From the NCBI RefSeq assembly GCF_007858185.1, contig NZ_VFES01000002.1:469423-533422 (forward strand): 64,000 bases of DNA, read 5' to 3'. The notes under the pieces are model-generated. The model saw only the letters and a program-made list of their open reading frames with translations. It was not told the origin of the DNA and did not search any database. A program made the translations under genes and the position numbers. Positions 1 to 8,684 of this stretch are shown one piece after another. Numbering within the stretch: the stretch's first letter is position 1; the number at the start of each line of letters is the position of its first letter. Source of the DNA: Pseudomonas grimontii. Lineage in GTDB: Bacteria; Pseudomonadota; Gammaproteobacteria; Pseudomonadales; Pseudomonadaceae.

Positions 1-1
1 G

Positions 2-1048
2 ATGCTGTTGGCCGCCGACCTGGGCCCGAGTAATGCCGCCGGTGACGACGTACGCAACCTGATGCTCAGCCCTAGCGCCGGTATCGATCCGCAGATGCTG
101 TTTGACACCCGCCCGCTCGCCGAGCAGATCCTCGCCACCCTGCAAAATCATCCGCGTTTCCATGAGTTGTCGGCCAAGTTCGCCGTGCAACTGGATGGCG
201 GCGAGGCCCTGGCGATGCTCGAACATCATCATGATCTGTGGCTGTCGGCGTTCGTGCGCAATGGCGAGACGCTCCTCGCGTTCGGCCTGGCAGGTTGTCC
301 AGGGCTGGATGCGCCGTTAGCCGCCGTGCCGCTGGAGCAGGGTCATGCGTTGGTGGTGGCGGTGCTGGAGGCGTTTCTTGACCTCGCCACCCCAGAACAA
401 ACCCGTATGCGCCACTTGGCTGTGGATAAGTTGCTGAGCCGCCTCAGTCTGCCGCTGCTGCCGGTCGATGGCTTCAAACGCCCGCCCAGCGGCGCCTTGC
501 TGCACCTCGGGAGTTATCCACAGCCTCAAAAAAATCAATTCTACGTCGCTGCCATCGTGCCCTTGGGGCGCCTGGATTCGAGGATGCTCAAGGGCGTCGC
601 GCAACTCGCCAACGAACATGGCGACGGCACATTGCGCTTCACCCCTTGGCAAGGGGTGCTACTGCCCAATGTCGAAAAACCTCACGTCGTGACCCAACGC
701 CTGACGCAACTGGGGTTCCTCTGCACCGTCGACCAACCGCTGGCGCACATGATCGCCTGCACCGGTTCCAGCGGTTGCGGCAAAGGCCTGGCCGACACCA
801 AGGCCGACGCCGTGCAATTGGCCGCGCTGCATCCCGGCCATGACGTGCACCTGTCCGGTTGCTCGCGCTCCTGCGCCGCCGCGCACGTGTCGCCTGTCAC
901 CTTGCTGGCGGTGAGCCCCGGCCACTACGACCTCTATTTTCGCGAGGCAGCCCACCCAGGTTTCGGCCGGCTGCACGCGCGTAACCTTTCTATTGAAGCG
1001 GCGGGCGCCTTGCTGCGCGCTCGCCCACGGAGCAACACCGATGATTGA
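2..1048 (+). CDS. cobG: Precorrin-3B synthase CobG, C-terminal part (5' end outside window)
   Basis: The frame is open from the window edge, so the true start lies upstream; 348 residues are visible. CobG is the monooxygenase of aerobic cobalamin synthesis that converts precorrin-3A to precorrin-3B. It belongs to the nitrite/sulfite reductase-like haemoprotein family. The visible part carries the cysteine signature expected for a 4Fe-4S centre: CTGSSGCGKG at about residues 254-263, followed by SGCSRSC about 30 residues later. It overlaps cobH by 8 bp, which places it as the upstream member of a tightly coupled cobGHIJ operon. No cobalamin riboswitch can be judged because the 5' end is missing. 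Confidence 0.93.
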   Translation: MLLAADLGPSNAAGDDVRNLMLSPSAGIDPQMLFDTRPLAEQILATLQNHPRFHELSAKFAVQLDGGEALAMLEHHHDLWLSAFVRNGETLLAFGLAGCPGLDAPLAAVPLEQGHALVVAVLEAFLDLATPEQTRMRHLAVDKLLSRLSLPLLPVDGFKRPPSGALLHLGSYPQPQKNQFYVAAIVPLGRLDSRMLKGVAQLANEHGDGTLRFTPWQGVLLPNVEKPHVVTQRLTQLGFLCTVDQPLAHMIACTGSSGCGKGLADTKADAVQLAALHPGHDVHLSGCSRSCAAAHVSPVTLLAVSPGHYDLYFREAAHPGFGRLHARNLSIEAAGALLRARPRSNTDD

Positions 1049-1667
1049 TTACATCCGCGACGGTCAGGAGATCTATCGCAACTCCTTCGCCATTATTCGC
1101 GCGGAAGCCAAGTTGGAGCGTATCCCGGCTGATTTGGAGAAACTCGCGGTGCGGGTGATTCATGCGTGCGGCATGGTCGAGGCCATCGACGGCCTGCAGT
1201 TTTCCGAAGGTGCGGGCACGGCCGGGCGCGCTGCGCTGGCCGCTGGCGCGCCGATTCTGTGTGATGCGCGGATGGTCTCCGAAGGCGTGACCCGCGCGCG
1301 TCTGCCGGCCAATAACGAAGTGATCTGCACCCTGCGCGACGACAGCGTGCCGGCGTTGGCGCGGGAGTTGGGCAACACCCGTTCCGCCGCCGCCCTGGAA
1401 CTGTGGCGCCCGCATCTGGCGGGCAGCGTGGTGGTGATCGGCAATGCGCCGACGGCCTTGTTCTACCTGCTCGAGATGCTGGATGCCGGCGCGCCGAAAC
1501 CGGCGTTGATCCTCGGCTTCCCGGTCGGCTTTGTCGGCGCTGCCGAATCCAAGGCGATGCTGGCGGCGGATAGCCGTGGCGTACCGTTTGTGATCATGCA
1601 GGGCCGCCTGGGCGGCAGTGCCATGGCCGCCGCGGCGGTGAATGCGCTCGCCACGGAGGTCGAATAA
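1041..1667 (+). CDS. cobH: Precorrin-8X methylmutase CobH
   Basis: A 208-aa protein beginning [16 protein letters not shown], the usual N terminus of the family. CobH moves the C11 methyl group of precorrin-8X to C12, giving hydrogenobyrinic acid. The frame stays open upstream to 993, but ATG 1041 is preferred because it matches the family length and lies in the cobG stop-codon overlap. The conserved central stretch [21 protein letters not shown] and the later [16 protein letters not shown] segment are visible. The stop codon overlaps the cobI start by one base, so translation is probably coupled along the operon. Confidence 0.95.
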   Translation: MIDYIRDGQEIYRNSFAIIRAEAKLERIPADLEKLAVRVIHACGMVEAIDGLQFSEGAGTAGRAALAAGAPILCDARMVSEGVTRARLPANNEVICTLRDDSVPALARELGNTRSAAALELWRPHLAGSVVVIGNAPTALFYLLEMLDAGAPKPALILGFPVGFVGAAESKAMLAADSRGVPFVIMQGRLGGSAMAAAAVNALATEVE

Positions 1668-2398
1668 TGCCGGCACGCGGACGTTTGATCGGCCTGGGCG
1701 TCGGCCCCGGTGACCCGGAGCTGATTACCCTCAAGGCCCTGCGCTTGCTGCGCGAATCGCCGGTGGTGGCGTACTTCGTGGCCAAGGGCAAGAAGGGCAA
1801 CGCCTTCGGCATCATCGAGGACCACCTGGTGCCGCAGCAGACCCTGATGCCACTGGTGTACCCGGTGACCACCGAAGCGCTGCCGGCGCCATTGTCCTAC
1901 GAACAGGTGATCAGCGACTTCTACGACACCGCCAGTGTCGAGGTGGCCGCGCACCTGGACGCCGGTCGTGATGTGGCGGTGATCTGCGAGGGCGACCCGT
2001 TCTTCTACGGCTCCTATATGTATTTGCATGACCGTTTGGCCGAGCGCTACGAAGCCCAGGTCATTCCGGGCGTGTGCTCGATGCTCGGCGGCGCCTCGGT
2101 ACTCGGTGCGCCGTTGGTGTATCGCAACCAGAGTCTCTCCGTGCTGTCGGGCGTGCTGCCTCACGAAGACCTCAAGCGCCGCCTGGCCGATGCCGATGCG
2201 GCGGTGATCATGAAGCTGGGGCGCAACTTCCCCAAGGTGCGCCAGGTACTCGAAGAACTCGGCCTGGCCGAGCGCGCGCTGTATGTGGAACGCGCGACCA
2301 TGGCCAACCAGAAGATCGTGCCGCTGGACCAGGTGGAGCCGATGTCCTCGCCGTACTTCTCGCTGATCATCGTGCCGGGTGAAAGGTGGCAAGGTTGA
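1667..2398 (+). CDS. cobI: Precorrin-2 C(20)-methyltransferase CobI
   Basis: A 243-aa tetrapyrrole methylase that uses S-adenosylmethionine to methylate precorrin-2 at C20, giving precorrin-3A. The N terminus holds the family glycine-rich loop ([19 protein letters not shown]), and the SAM-binding segment [13 protein letters not shown] lies at about residue 105. The length is normal. It starts on the last base of the cobH stop codon and its own TGA overlaps the next ATG (TGATG). It therefore sits in the middle of a coupled cob operon acting on successive intermediates. Confidence 0.95.
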   Translation: MPARGRLIGLGVGPGDPELITLKALRLLRESPVVAYFVAKGKKGNAFGIIEDHLVPQQTLMPLVYPVTTEALPAPLSYEQVISDFYDTASVEVAAHLDAGRDVAVICEGDPFFYGSYMYLHDRLAERYEAQVIPGVCSMLGGASVLGAPLVYRNQSLSVLSGVLPHEDLKRRLADADAAVIMKLGRNFPKVRQVLEELGLAERALYVERATMANQKIVPLDQVEPMSSPYFSLIIVPGERWQG

Positions 2399-4035
2399 TG
2401 AACCCGGCGATTGTCATTCTGGGCCAGGGCAGCCTGGCCACTGCGCGCACGATTCAGCAGGTTTACCCTGGCGCTTTGATCCACGGTCTGGCCGGGCGAG
2501 TTGAGGGGGCAGACCAGTCTTACAACGAATTTGGCGCGACCCTGCGTCAGCTGTACCAGCAAGGCACGCCGCTGATCGCTCTCTGTGCGGCCGGCATCGT
2601 GATCCGTACCCTGGCGCCGCTGCTGCTGGAAAAAGGCGAGGAGCCTGCGGTGCTGGCCGTGGCGGAAGACGGCAGCGCCGTGGTGCCGTTGCTCGGTGGC
2701 CTTGGCGGTGTGAACGTCATGGCGCGGGACATCGCAGCGGCACTGGGCGTTGCGGCTGCGATCACCACCAGTGGCGAGCTGCGTTTCGGTACCTGCCTGC
2801 TCAACCCGCCTGCGGGTTATGAACTGGCGGACCTGGAGCTGGGCAAGCGCTTCGTGTCCGACCTGCTGGCCGGCGAAAGCGTGCGCATCGAAGGTGCGGC
2901 GCCGTGGTTGGATCAGGCGAATTTGCCCCAGGACCGGCACGCGCATTTAGCCATCCACGTGGGCAGTGCCGAGCGTGTGCCCGCCGCCAACGAGTTGCTG
3001 ATCTATCCGAAGAATGTGTGCGTGACCTGCAAGCCGGGTGCGCAGTTGGCGGAGCGTGTCCGCACGGCGTTGCACGAGGCGGGCATCGCCGTGCAATCCC
3101 TGGCGTGCCTGTTGGCCAGCGACAGGCAGATGACCGACGCGTCTCTGCATGACGCCGCGTTGCAGTTGGGCGTGCCGCTGCGTTTTGCCGACGTGACGCC
3201 AGGCGCAGACATCGCTATCAGCGTTGCCGAGCAGCCCCTGGACCTGTCGCAGGTCGGCCGCCGCCGTGGTCGCCTTGCCGTGATCGGCCTGGGCCCTGGC
3301 GCCGCCGAGTTGATGGTGCCGGCGGTCAAGGCCGAGCTCGCGCGCTGCACCGATGTGTTGGGCTACGAAACCTACGTGCGCATGGCTGGGCCGTTCCGTG
3401 ACGATCAGGTGCAGCACTGCACCGATAACCGCGAAGAGATGCAACGCGCCCGCCACGCGTTTGAGCTGGCCGCGCAGGGCCGTTCGGTGGTGGTGGTGTC
3501 GTCCGGCGACCCGGGCGTTTTCGCCATGGCATCGGCGGTGATCGAGGCGTTGCACGAGTCCAGCGACCCGGCGTGGCACCAGGTCGACCTGGAAATCCTG
3601 CCGGGCGTTTCGGCCTCCCTGGCCACCGCCGCCCAGGCCGGTGCGCCGTTGGGCCATGACTTCTGCGTGATGTCGCTGTCGGACAACCTCAAGCCGTGGT
3701 CGATTGTCGAAACGCGCCTGGAGCTCGCGTCCCAGGCCGATCTGGCCCTGGCGTTCTACAACCCGATCTCGCGTTCGCGGCCGTGGCAGCTGGGGCGCGC
3801 CCTGGAAATTGTCGCGCTACACCGCACAGCCGAAACCCCGGTGGTGCTCGGCCGCGATATTGGTCGCCCGGGCCAGACCCTGCGTGTCACCACCCTGGGG
3901 CAACTCACGCCAGACCAAGTGGACATGCGCACCATGGTGTTGATCGGCTCATCCACCACCTGCACATTCCCCCGTGCCGGTGGTGGTGAATGGGTGTATA
4001 CGCCGCGCTGGTACGGTGCAAAACCCGCCTCCTGA
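2398..4035 (+). CDS. cobJ: CbiG-CobJ fusion: precorrin-3B C(17)-methyltransferase
   Basis: A 545-aa fusion. Residues about 1-150 look like the CbiG N-terminal domain (CAAGIVIRTLAPLL, GGLGGVNVMARDIA). Residues about 190-275 look like the CbiG C-terminal/CobE domain. The remainder is a tetrapyrrole methylase beginning RLAVIGLGPGAAELM, with VVVSSGDPGVFAMAS as SAM-binding loop. The methylase domain carries out ring contraction and C17 methylation of precorrin-3B. A GTG at 2386 is also in frame, but ATG 2398 overlaps the cobI stop and starts the normal [14 protein letters not shown] terminus. CbiG-CobJ fusions are known in pseudomonads. It is the last cob gene on this strand here. Confidence 0.92.
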   Translation: MNPAIVILGQGSLATARTIQQVYPGALIHGLAGRVEGADQSYNEFGATLRQLYQQGTPLIALCAAGIVIRTLAPLLLEKGEEPAVLAVAEDGSAVVPLLGGLGGVNVMARDIAAALGVAAAITTSGELRFGTCLLNPPAGYELADLELGKRFVSDLLAGESVRIEGAAPWLDQANLPQDRHAHLAIHVGSAERVPAANELLIYPKNVCVTCKPGAQLAERVRTALHEAGIAVQSLACLLASDRQMTDASLHDAALQLGVPLRFADVTPGADIAISVAEQPLDLSQVGRRRGRLAVIGLGPGAAELMVPAVKAELARCTDVLGYETYVRMAGPFRDDQVQHCTDNREEMQRARHAFELAAQGRSVVVVSSGDPGVFAMASAVIEALHESSDPAWHQVDLEILPGVSASLATAAQAGAPLGHDFCVMSLSDNLKPWSIVETRLELASQADLALAFYNPISRSRPWQLGRALEIVALHRTAETPVVLGRDIGRPGQTLRVTTLGQLTPDQVDMRTMVLIGSSTTCTFPRAGGGEWVYTPRWYGAKPAS

Positions 4036-4235
4036 AAACCACCTGGGGGGCGCACGAAAGCTCCGAATGACAATGGGTGATCACCTGCTGTCGCTCGGGG
4101 CTTTTTCTTTTTTGAGTCACGAAAACCGGAAGGCCTCGAGGGGCGCCCCGTCATTGCTGGGCAGCGTTTTTTGCAGCGTGCCGACAAGCGATGTTTGTGG
4201 CATGGAAGAGCCGCCGGTGACTGGACTAGTGTGGA

Positions 4236-4262
4236 CACAAGCCCCGAGTTGGGGTGCTTGTG
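4236..4262 (+). promoter_or_regulatory. Leader hairpin abutting the Shine-Dalgarno of the 4274 gene, in a GGA-rich leader
   Basis: CACAAGC (4236-4242) and GCTTGTG (4256-4262) form a perfect 7-bp stem. It can be extended by a CCC/GGG inner stem with one bulged T and a short GAGTT loop. The 3' arm runs directly into the GGAG ribosome binding site at 4262-4265. GGA triplets also occur at 4204, 4223 and 4233, and the first lies in CATGGAAG, an exact match to the RsmA/RsmE core CANGGANG. Structure and motifs are seen in the sequence; regulation by Rsm proteins is inference. Confidence 0.4.
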
Positions 4263-4273
4263 GAGAACCAAAA

Positions 4274-5053
4274 ATGGAGCGACACCACCGAAGGATCAAC
4301 AACACAAAACGGCGCAAGTTGATTGCCGCCTACACATTGCCGAGGGCGCCAGGTGGGCAGCCCTCATTGCCGCTCGACACGGAGGACGACTGCAACGCGG
4401 CGGTGGTCAACAACAGTGTGATTTCGTTTGCCGAGGGGCTGTCCGGGCTGAACCGGGAATACATCCGCAAAAGCTATCTGCTGGCCAGCAGCTACGTCAG
4501 CGATGTATTGAAGATCCACCGAGGTACCGAGGCCTGGTACGACGAATTTATCAAGGTGATGATCAGTCTGGGCTGGCTGCCGGTGCGCAGCAGTTTCGAG
4601 CGGGTCTCCCATTCGGGCAAGGGCCTGACGGTGCAACTGGCGGCGCTGAATATCATCGCCGCGATGCTGGCGGGGGTGTCGGTTTCGGGGCCGCTGATCA
4701 CGGCGCTGCCGAAACTGGCGGCCGATGCGCTGGAGGCGCTGAAGCAGCAACCGAGCTCTTTCGAACTGTTCAAGCGCAACAGTACGGTGCATCAGGGCGG
4801 CGATTTCGGCCTGGCGTCCTGCGCCGAAACAGACGGTGAGTTGATGATGGTGCTGGTGACTTACAGCACCCAGGGCGTGAACAAACAGGTGGGGCTGCCG
4901 TTTCTGGAGTGGGACAGTTCCTCGTTCGAGGCCTTCAGCGGGCAGACCTGCCTGGTGCTGAATACCTCGGTGGTCAACGAAAAAACCATCCGACTGATGC
5001 GTGAGAGCGCGGGCGACAAGGTGCAGTCGGCGATTGCCAAATACCGGATCTAA
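4274..5053 (+). CDS. Unrecognised 259-aa protein
   Basis: The frame is open from 3974, inside cobJ, but the convincing start is ATG 4274 (MERHHRRINNTKRRKL) with GGAG eight bases upstream. I do not recognise the family. The protein has a basic N terminus and no signal peptide. A central helical, moderately hydrophobic segment (about 125-160: VQLAALNIIAAMLAGVSVSG) could be amphipathic or membrane-associating. The C-terminal half (about 175-255) alternates as if beta-rich. It contains two cysteines. It stands alone between the cob operon and marC, its stop overlaps the marC stop by 4 bp, and its leader is structured. It is probably an accessory gene rather than a cob gene. Function unknown. Confidence 0.8.
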   Translation: MERHHRRINNTKRRKLIAAYTLPRAPGGQPSLPLDTEDDCNAAVVNNSVISFAEGLSGLNREYIRKSYLLASSYVSDVLKIHRGTEAWYDEFIKVMISLGWLPVRSSFERVSHSGKGLTVQLAALNIIAAMLAGVSVSGPLITALPKLAADALEALKQQPSSFELFKRNSTVHQGGDFGLASCAETDGELMMVLVTYSTQGVNKQVGLPFLEWDSSSFEAFSGQTCLVLNTSVVNEKTIRLMRESAGDKVQSAIAKYRI

Positions 5054-5646
5054 GGCACCAGGTAGCCGCGCACGCCGGTAAAGATGATTTGCGCGGCGAG
5101 GGCGCATACGAACAACCCCATCAACCGACTGACAATCTGCAAGCCCTGGTCACCGAGAATCCGTTCGATACGGTTGGACAGGTACAGCACCACGCCGACC
5201 GTGAAGCTGGCCAGGGCGATGCTGAGGATGGCAGTGATCTTGTCATCCCAGTGCGGTTGGCTGACGCCCATGACCAGCAGCGCACCGATGGTGCCGGGGC
5301 CGACCGTGAGAGGGATGGTCAGCGGCACGATGGTCACGTCCTGCTGCACATTGTCGGTTTGCACGGCCGACTTGCCCTGGGCCATCCCCAGGGCAGAGAT
5401 AAACAGCACACTGCCGGCGCCGATGCGGAAGGCGTCCACGGTGATGCCGAACACGCTGAAGATCACCCTGCCGAACAGGTAGAGCAACACGCTCGACACC
5501 AGGGTCGCCAGCGCCACTTTCCAGGCCAGGCGCCGCCGCTCTTTGCTCGAATAACCACGGGTCAGGCTGATAAAGCAGGACAGCACGAAGAACGGGCTGT
5601 AGAGCACCAGCATCTTCAGGTAAACGCTGAATAACACGTGGAGCAT
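5050..5646 (-). CDS. marC: MarC family (UPF0056) inner-membrane protein
   Basis: A 198-aa hydrophobic protein with about six transmembrane segments. Family signatures include FFVLSCFISLTRGYS near residue 20 and TIVPLTIPLTVGPGTIGALL near residue 105. MarC proteins are inner-membrane proteins of unresolved function; the older link to multiple antibiotic resistance has not held up well. It is transcribed towards the unknown gene at 4274, and the two stop codons share four bases. The start ATG 5646 has only a weak purine-rich site upstream, so the start is slightly uncertain. Confidence 0.9.
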   Translation of the reverse strand: MLHVLFSVYLKMLVLYSPFFVLSCFISLTRGYSSKERRRLAWKVALATLVSSVLLYLFGRVIFSVFGITVDAFRIGAGSVLFISALGMAQGKSAVQTDNVQQDVTIVPLTIPLTVGPGTIGALLVMGVSQPHWDDKITAILSIALASFTVGVVLYLSNRIERILGDQGLQIVSRLMGLFVCALAAQIIFTGVRGYLVP

Positions 5647-5702
5647 GGGAGTGGCTCGCGGGCGGGGAAAGTGTGGAGAGTCTATCAGGCGCCAGAGATC
5701 AA

Positions 5703-5793
5703 ATGTGGGAGGGGGCTTGCTCCCGATTGCGGTGTAACAGTCAGATTATCTGTAGCCGAACCACCGTCATCGGGGGCAAGCCCCCTCCCACAT
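5703..5793. repeat. REPIN (inverted REP doublet) between retS and marC
   Basis: Two REP palindromes face each other. The left arm begins AATGTGGGAGGGGGCTTGC at 5702, and the right arm ends with the reverse complement at 5793. About 30 bases of unpaired spacer lie between them. It sits downstream of retS and upstream of marC (both on the minus strand). Members of the same family occur at 15603, 18265, 33736 and 43585. These are non-autonomous elements normally mobilised by a RAYT transposase encoded elsewhere. Confidence 0.85.
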
Positions 5794-5810
5794 GGGGACA
5801 GCATTTCAGG

Positions 5811-8582
5811 TCAAGAGGGCGCGTGCTCAGGCCGCTGTTGACGCTGCGCCACCCAGAACTCCACCAGCTCACGCAACTGTGACAACTCCACCGGCTTGGC
5901 CATATGTCCGTCCATCCCCGCCTGGCGTGCGCGCTCTTTGTGCTCCGAGAGGATATGCGCGGTGAGCGCCACCACCGGAGTGCGGATACGCTGGTGGCTG
6001 ACTTCCCACGCACGCAGTTGCTGGGTGGCAGAGAAACCATCGAGGATCGGCATCTCGCAGTCCATCAACACCAGGTCATAACGCTGGGCCTTCATCGCCT
6101 CCAGCGCTTCTTCACCATTGCTGGCGGTGTCCGGGTTGAGGTTGAGCTTGCCGAGCATGCCGCGAATCACTTTAGTGGAGATGCTGTTGTCTTCGGCCAC
6201 CAGGATCTTGAAGTCGCTGGGCACGGTCACCGCCGCCGGGGCGTTGAGGGGCGCGCGGGGCTGCACGCCACCTTTGCTGCGTTGGGTCAACTCGTCAGCC
6301 AGGGTGGTCTTGAGGGTGTAACCGGCGACCGGCTTGGCGAGGATGCGCTTGATCCCGCAGTTACGCGCAATGATCTTGCTCGGCGCATTGCTGATGCCGG
6401 TGAGCATGATCAGCAGGATGTCGTGGTTCAGGCTCGGGTCTTCCTTGATCTTCGCCGCCAGTTGCATACCGGTCATGCCGGGCATGTTCTGGTCCAGCAG
6501 CACTACGTCGAAGTAATCGCGCAGGTGCGCCTTGGTGCGCAGCAATGCCAAGGCCTCTTTACCGGACGGCACGGCGCTGACATTCAGGCCCCAGGCCGAG
6601 CACTGCTGCACCAGCACTTTGCGGCACGTATCGTTGTCGTCCACGACCAGTACGCGCGCGCCTTTGAGCGGGCCGTCGAGGTCGGAAGTGGGGTGTTCCA
6701 GGCGCTCCGGGTCCAGCGGCAGGGTCAGCCATAGCGTGCTGCCTTGATGGCTGCCGCTCTTGATGCCGAACTCACCGTTCATCAACAGGATCAGTTGGCG
6801 CGCGATCACCAGGCCCAGGTGGCCGCTCAGACGGGTGGCCGAGAGGAAGTTCTTGCTGTGCAGCTCGCTGTGCAGCAGTGCCTCGCGTTCGGCGGCTTCC
6901 ATTGGCAGGCCGCTGTCCTGCACGGCTATGCGTAGGCGCGGCTTGGTGCTGCGGTCGTCCAGGGCGACGACGATCAGCACTTCGCCTTCGTCGGTTTTGT
7001 GCAGGGCGTTTTCCAGCAGGCTCAGCAGTGCCTGGCGCAGGCGTGTCGGATCTCCGCTGATGACGCGGGGTACCTGGGGTTGGATGAAGCTGATCAACTC
7101 GACGTTCTGCTGCTCGGCCTTGGCGCGGAAGATGCTCAGGCAGTCTTCGATCAGCGCATTGAGGTCGAATTGCACGTCATCCAGCTCGATCTGCCCGGAC
7201 TCGAGCTTGGAGATGTCGAGGATCTCGTTGATCAGTGTCAGCAGCTCGTTACCGGCGCTGTGGATGGTTTGCACGTAGTCGCGCTGTTTCACCGACAGCG
7301 GCGTGCCCAGCAGCAGTTCGGTCATGCCCAGCACGCCGTTCATGGGGGTGCGGATTTCGTGGCTGATCTTCGCCAGGAATTCGGCCTTGGCGGCGATCTC
7401 TGCATTGCTGGCGGCCAGGTCGCGGCTGAGGCTGAATCGGGCTTCGACAATCGCACGCTGGCGCTCGCCCAGGGCCAGGCTCATCAGCAGGCCGCTCAGA
7501 CAGATAAACGCCAGCAGTGTGACGATCAAGCCCTGGGGCGACACCATCGTCAGCCCCAGCAAGGCCGGGAGAATGATCAGCGTGCCGATGTTGAACACCA
7601 CCATGCCCGCCACGAACAAACGCGCCGGGCGGTAGCCTTTCTGCCAGTGATAAGCGGAGACAAACAGCATGCTCAGGCCCGCCAGGGCCACCAGCGCGTA
7701 GGTGATGATGTTCAGTGGCAGGGTGCTGACGAACAACAGCAACAGGCCGCACAGCACGATAAACAGGATGTCGGCCATCAACAGCTTGTTCAGCGGGTGC
7801 GGACCCAGGGGCATGAAGAAGCGATAGGCAAACATTAGCCCGCACGGTGCGGTCAGCAGCAGGGCCAGGTAGGCGCCTGGGGTCTGGATTGCGTGCCAGT
7901 TCGGCAGCCATGGGCCTGCCAGGTTGAGCAGCAGCGCCAGGCTGAGCATCAACAGCAGTTCGCAGGCCGCCAGCCACAGGCTGCTGCGCGAGCGGTGGTA
8001 AGCGAAGCGCGTGAGGTTATGCAGGATCAGCATCAGCAGGCAGCCGAACAGCAGGCCGTAGATCAGCGTCTGGGTCTGGTCGGCGGCGGCCAGCACGGCC
8101 GGTTCCAGGGTGATATAGGGGCGCAGTTCGTGTTCTGAAACCAGGCGCAGGTAGACGTCCAGGGTCTTTTGGCTCTGGGGCATCGGCAGCATGAAGTCGC
8201 TGCTGGGCAACGGGCGTTCCGCCTGGGGCTGGCGGGTGCCGCTGCTTTGTTGCTCGACCAGGGTGTCGCCGTCCAGCACGTAGAGGCTCAGGTGCGCCAG
8301 GTCCGGGGCGAATACCCGCAGCACTTGCTCGTGCTTGCCGGGTTGCAGCTTGAAACGTACCCACAACGCACCGTCCGGTTCCGCGGCGGTAATACGGTCC
8401 AGTTCGATGGGGCTGAATTGATTGGTGTAGCGTGAGGAGCGGATGTCGCTCAGTTGCAGGTCGGCCTGTTCATCAAGCAATACTGCCCAGCCACTGCCTT
8501 GCGCGGCGGCCTGGGCCGGGAGCAAGCAGAGCAGCGTCAGCAGACTGACAGTGAAACCTATGGCGATCCTGAGCCAGCGCAC
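5811..8582 (-). CDS. retS: RetS-type hybrid sensor kinase (7TMR-DISM, HisKA, HATPase, two receivers)
   Basis: A 923-aa protein. It has a signal peptide (about 1-27), a periplasmic DISMED2 domain (about 30-165), seven hydrophobic helices (about 170-370), a dimerisation domain with phospho-acceptor His408 (AKISHEIRTPMNG), an ATPase-like domain, and two receivers with Asp697 and Asp841. In P. aeruginosa RetS binds GacS and blocks it, repressing the Gac/Rsm switch to biofilm and T6SS. Architecture, length and the adjacent purD agree with retS. The nucleotide-binding boxes are degenerate: DSGLP instead of DxGxG, and SGHLGL instead of GTGLGL. The start is GTG at 8582 with GAAGGGA upstream. Confidence 0.92.
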   Translation of the reverse strand: MRWLRIAIGFTVSLLTLLCLLPAQAAAQGSGWAVLLDEQADLQLSDIRSSRYTNQFSPIELDRITAAEPDGALWVRFKLQPGKHEQVLRVFAPDLAHLSLYVLDGDTLVEQQSSGTRQPQAERPLPSSDFMLPMPQSQKTLDVYLRLVSEHELRPYITLEPAVLAAADQTQTLIYGLLFGCLLMLILHNLTRFAYHRSRSSLWLAACELLLMLSLALLLNLAGPWLPNWHAIQTPGAYLALLLTAPCGLMFAYRFFMPLGPHPLNKLLMADILFIVLCGLLLLFVSTLPLNIITYALVALAGLSMLFVSAYHWQKGYRPARLFVAGMVVFNIGTLIILPALLGLTMVSPQGLIVTLLAFICLSGLLMSLALGERQRAIVEARFSLSRDLAASNAEIAAKAEFLAKISHEIRTPMNGVLGMTELLLGTPLSVKQRDYVQTIHSAGNELLTLINEILDISKLESGQIELDDVQFDLNALIEDCLSIFRAKAEQQNVELISFIQPQVPRVISGDPTRLRQALLSLLENALHKTDEGEVLIVVALDDRSTKPRLRIAVQDSGLPMEAAEREALLHSELHSKNFLSATRLSGHLGLVIARQLILLMNGEFGIKSGSHQGSTLWLTLPLDPERLEHPTSDLDGPLKGARVLVVDDNDTCRKVLVQQCSAWGLNVSAVPSGKEALALLRTKAHLRDYFDVVLLDQNMPGMTGMQLAAKIKEDPSLNHDILLIMLTGISNAPSKIIARNCGIKRILAKPVAGYTLKTTLADELTQRSKGGVQPRAPLNAPAAVTVPSDFKILVAEDNSISTKVIRGMLGKLNLNPDTASNGEEALEAMKAQRYDLVLMDCEMPILDGFSATQQLRAWEVSHQRIRTPVVALTAHILSEHKERARQAGMDGHMAKPVELSQLRELVEFWVAQRQQRPEHAPS

Positions 8583-8640
8583 GGCGAAATCCCTTCGTAG
8601 GTTGATGCACGGTTAACTATGCGCGGGGAGGCCTGTATAC

Positions 8641-8663
8641 GGCAAGGGCCAGAGGCCCTTGCC
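8641..8663. terminator. Perfect 10-bp hairpin between purD and retS
   Basis: GGCAAGGGCC (8641-8650), loop AGA, GGCCCTTGCC (8654-8663). It lies 21 bases past the purD stop in the direction of transcription and upstream of the retS start. No run of T follows on either strand, so it may be a processing or attenuating hairpin rather than a full intrinsic terminator. Confidence 0.5.
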
Positions 8664-8684
8664 TAACCGAACGGATAGCTTGTG

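Noticed and set aside
2386..2400. GTG 2386 as cobJ start
   Set aside because: The ATG at 2398 in the TGATG overlap with cobI gives the normal N terminus.
4077..4086. GGTGATCACC palindrome and following GGGGCTTTTTC as a cobJ terminator
   Set aside because: The palindrome is only 10 bp without a loop, and the T-rich stretch is not preceded by a convincing stem.
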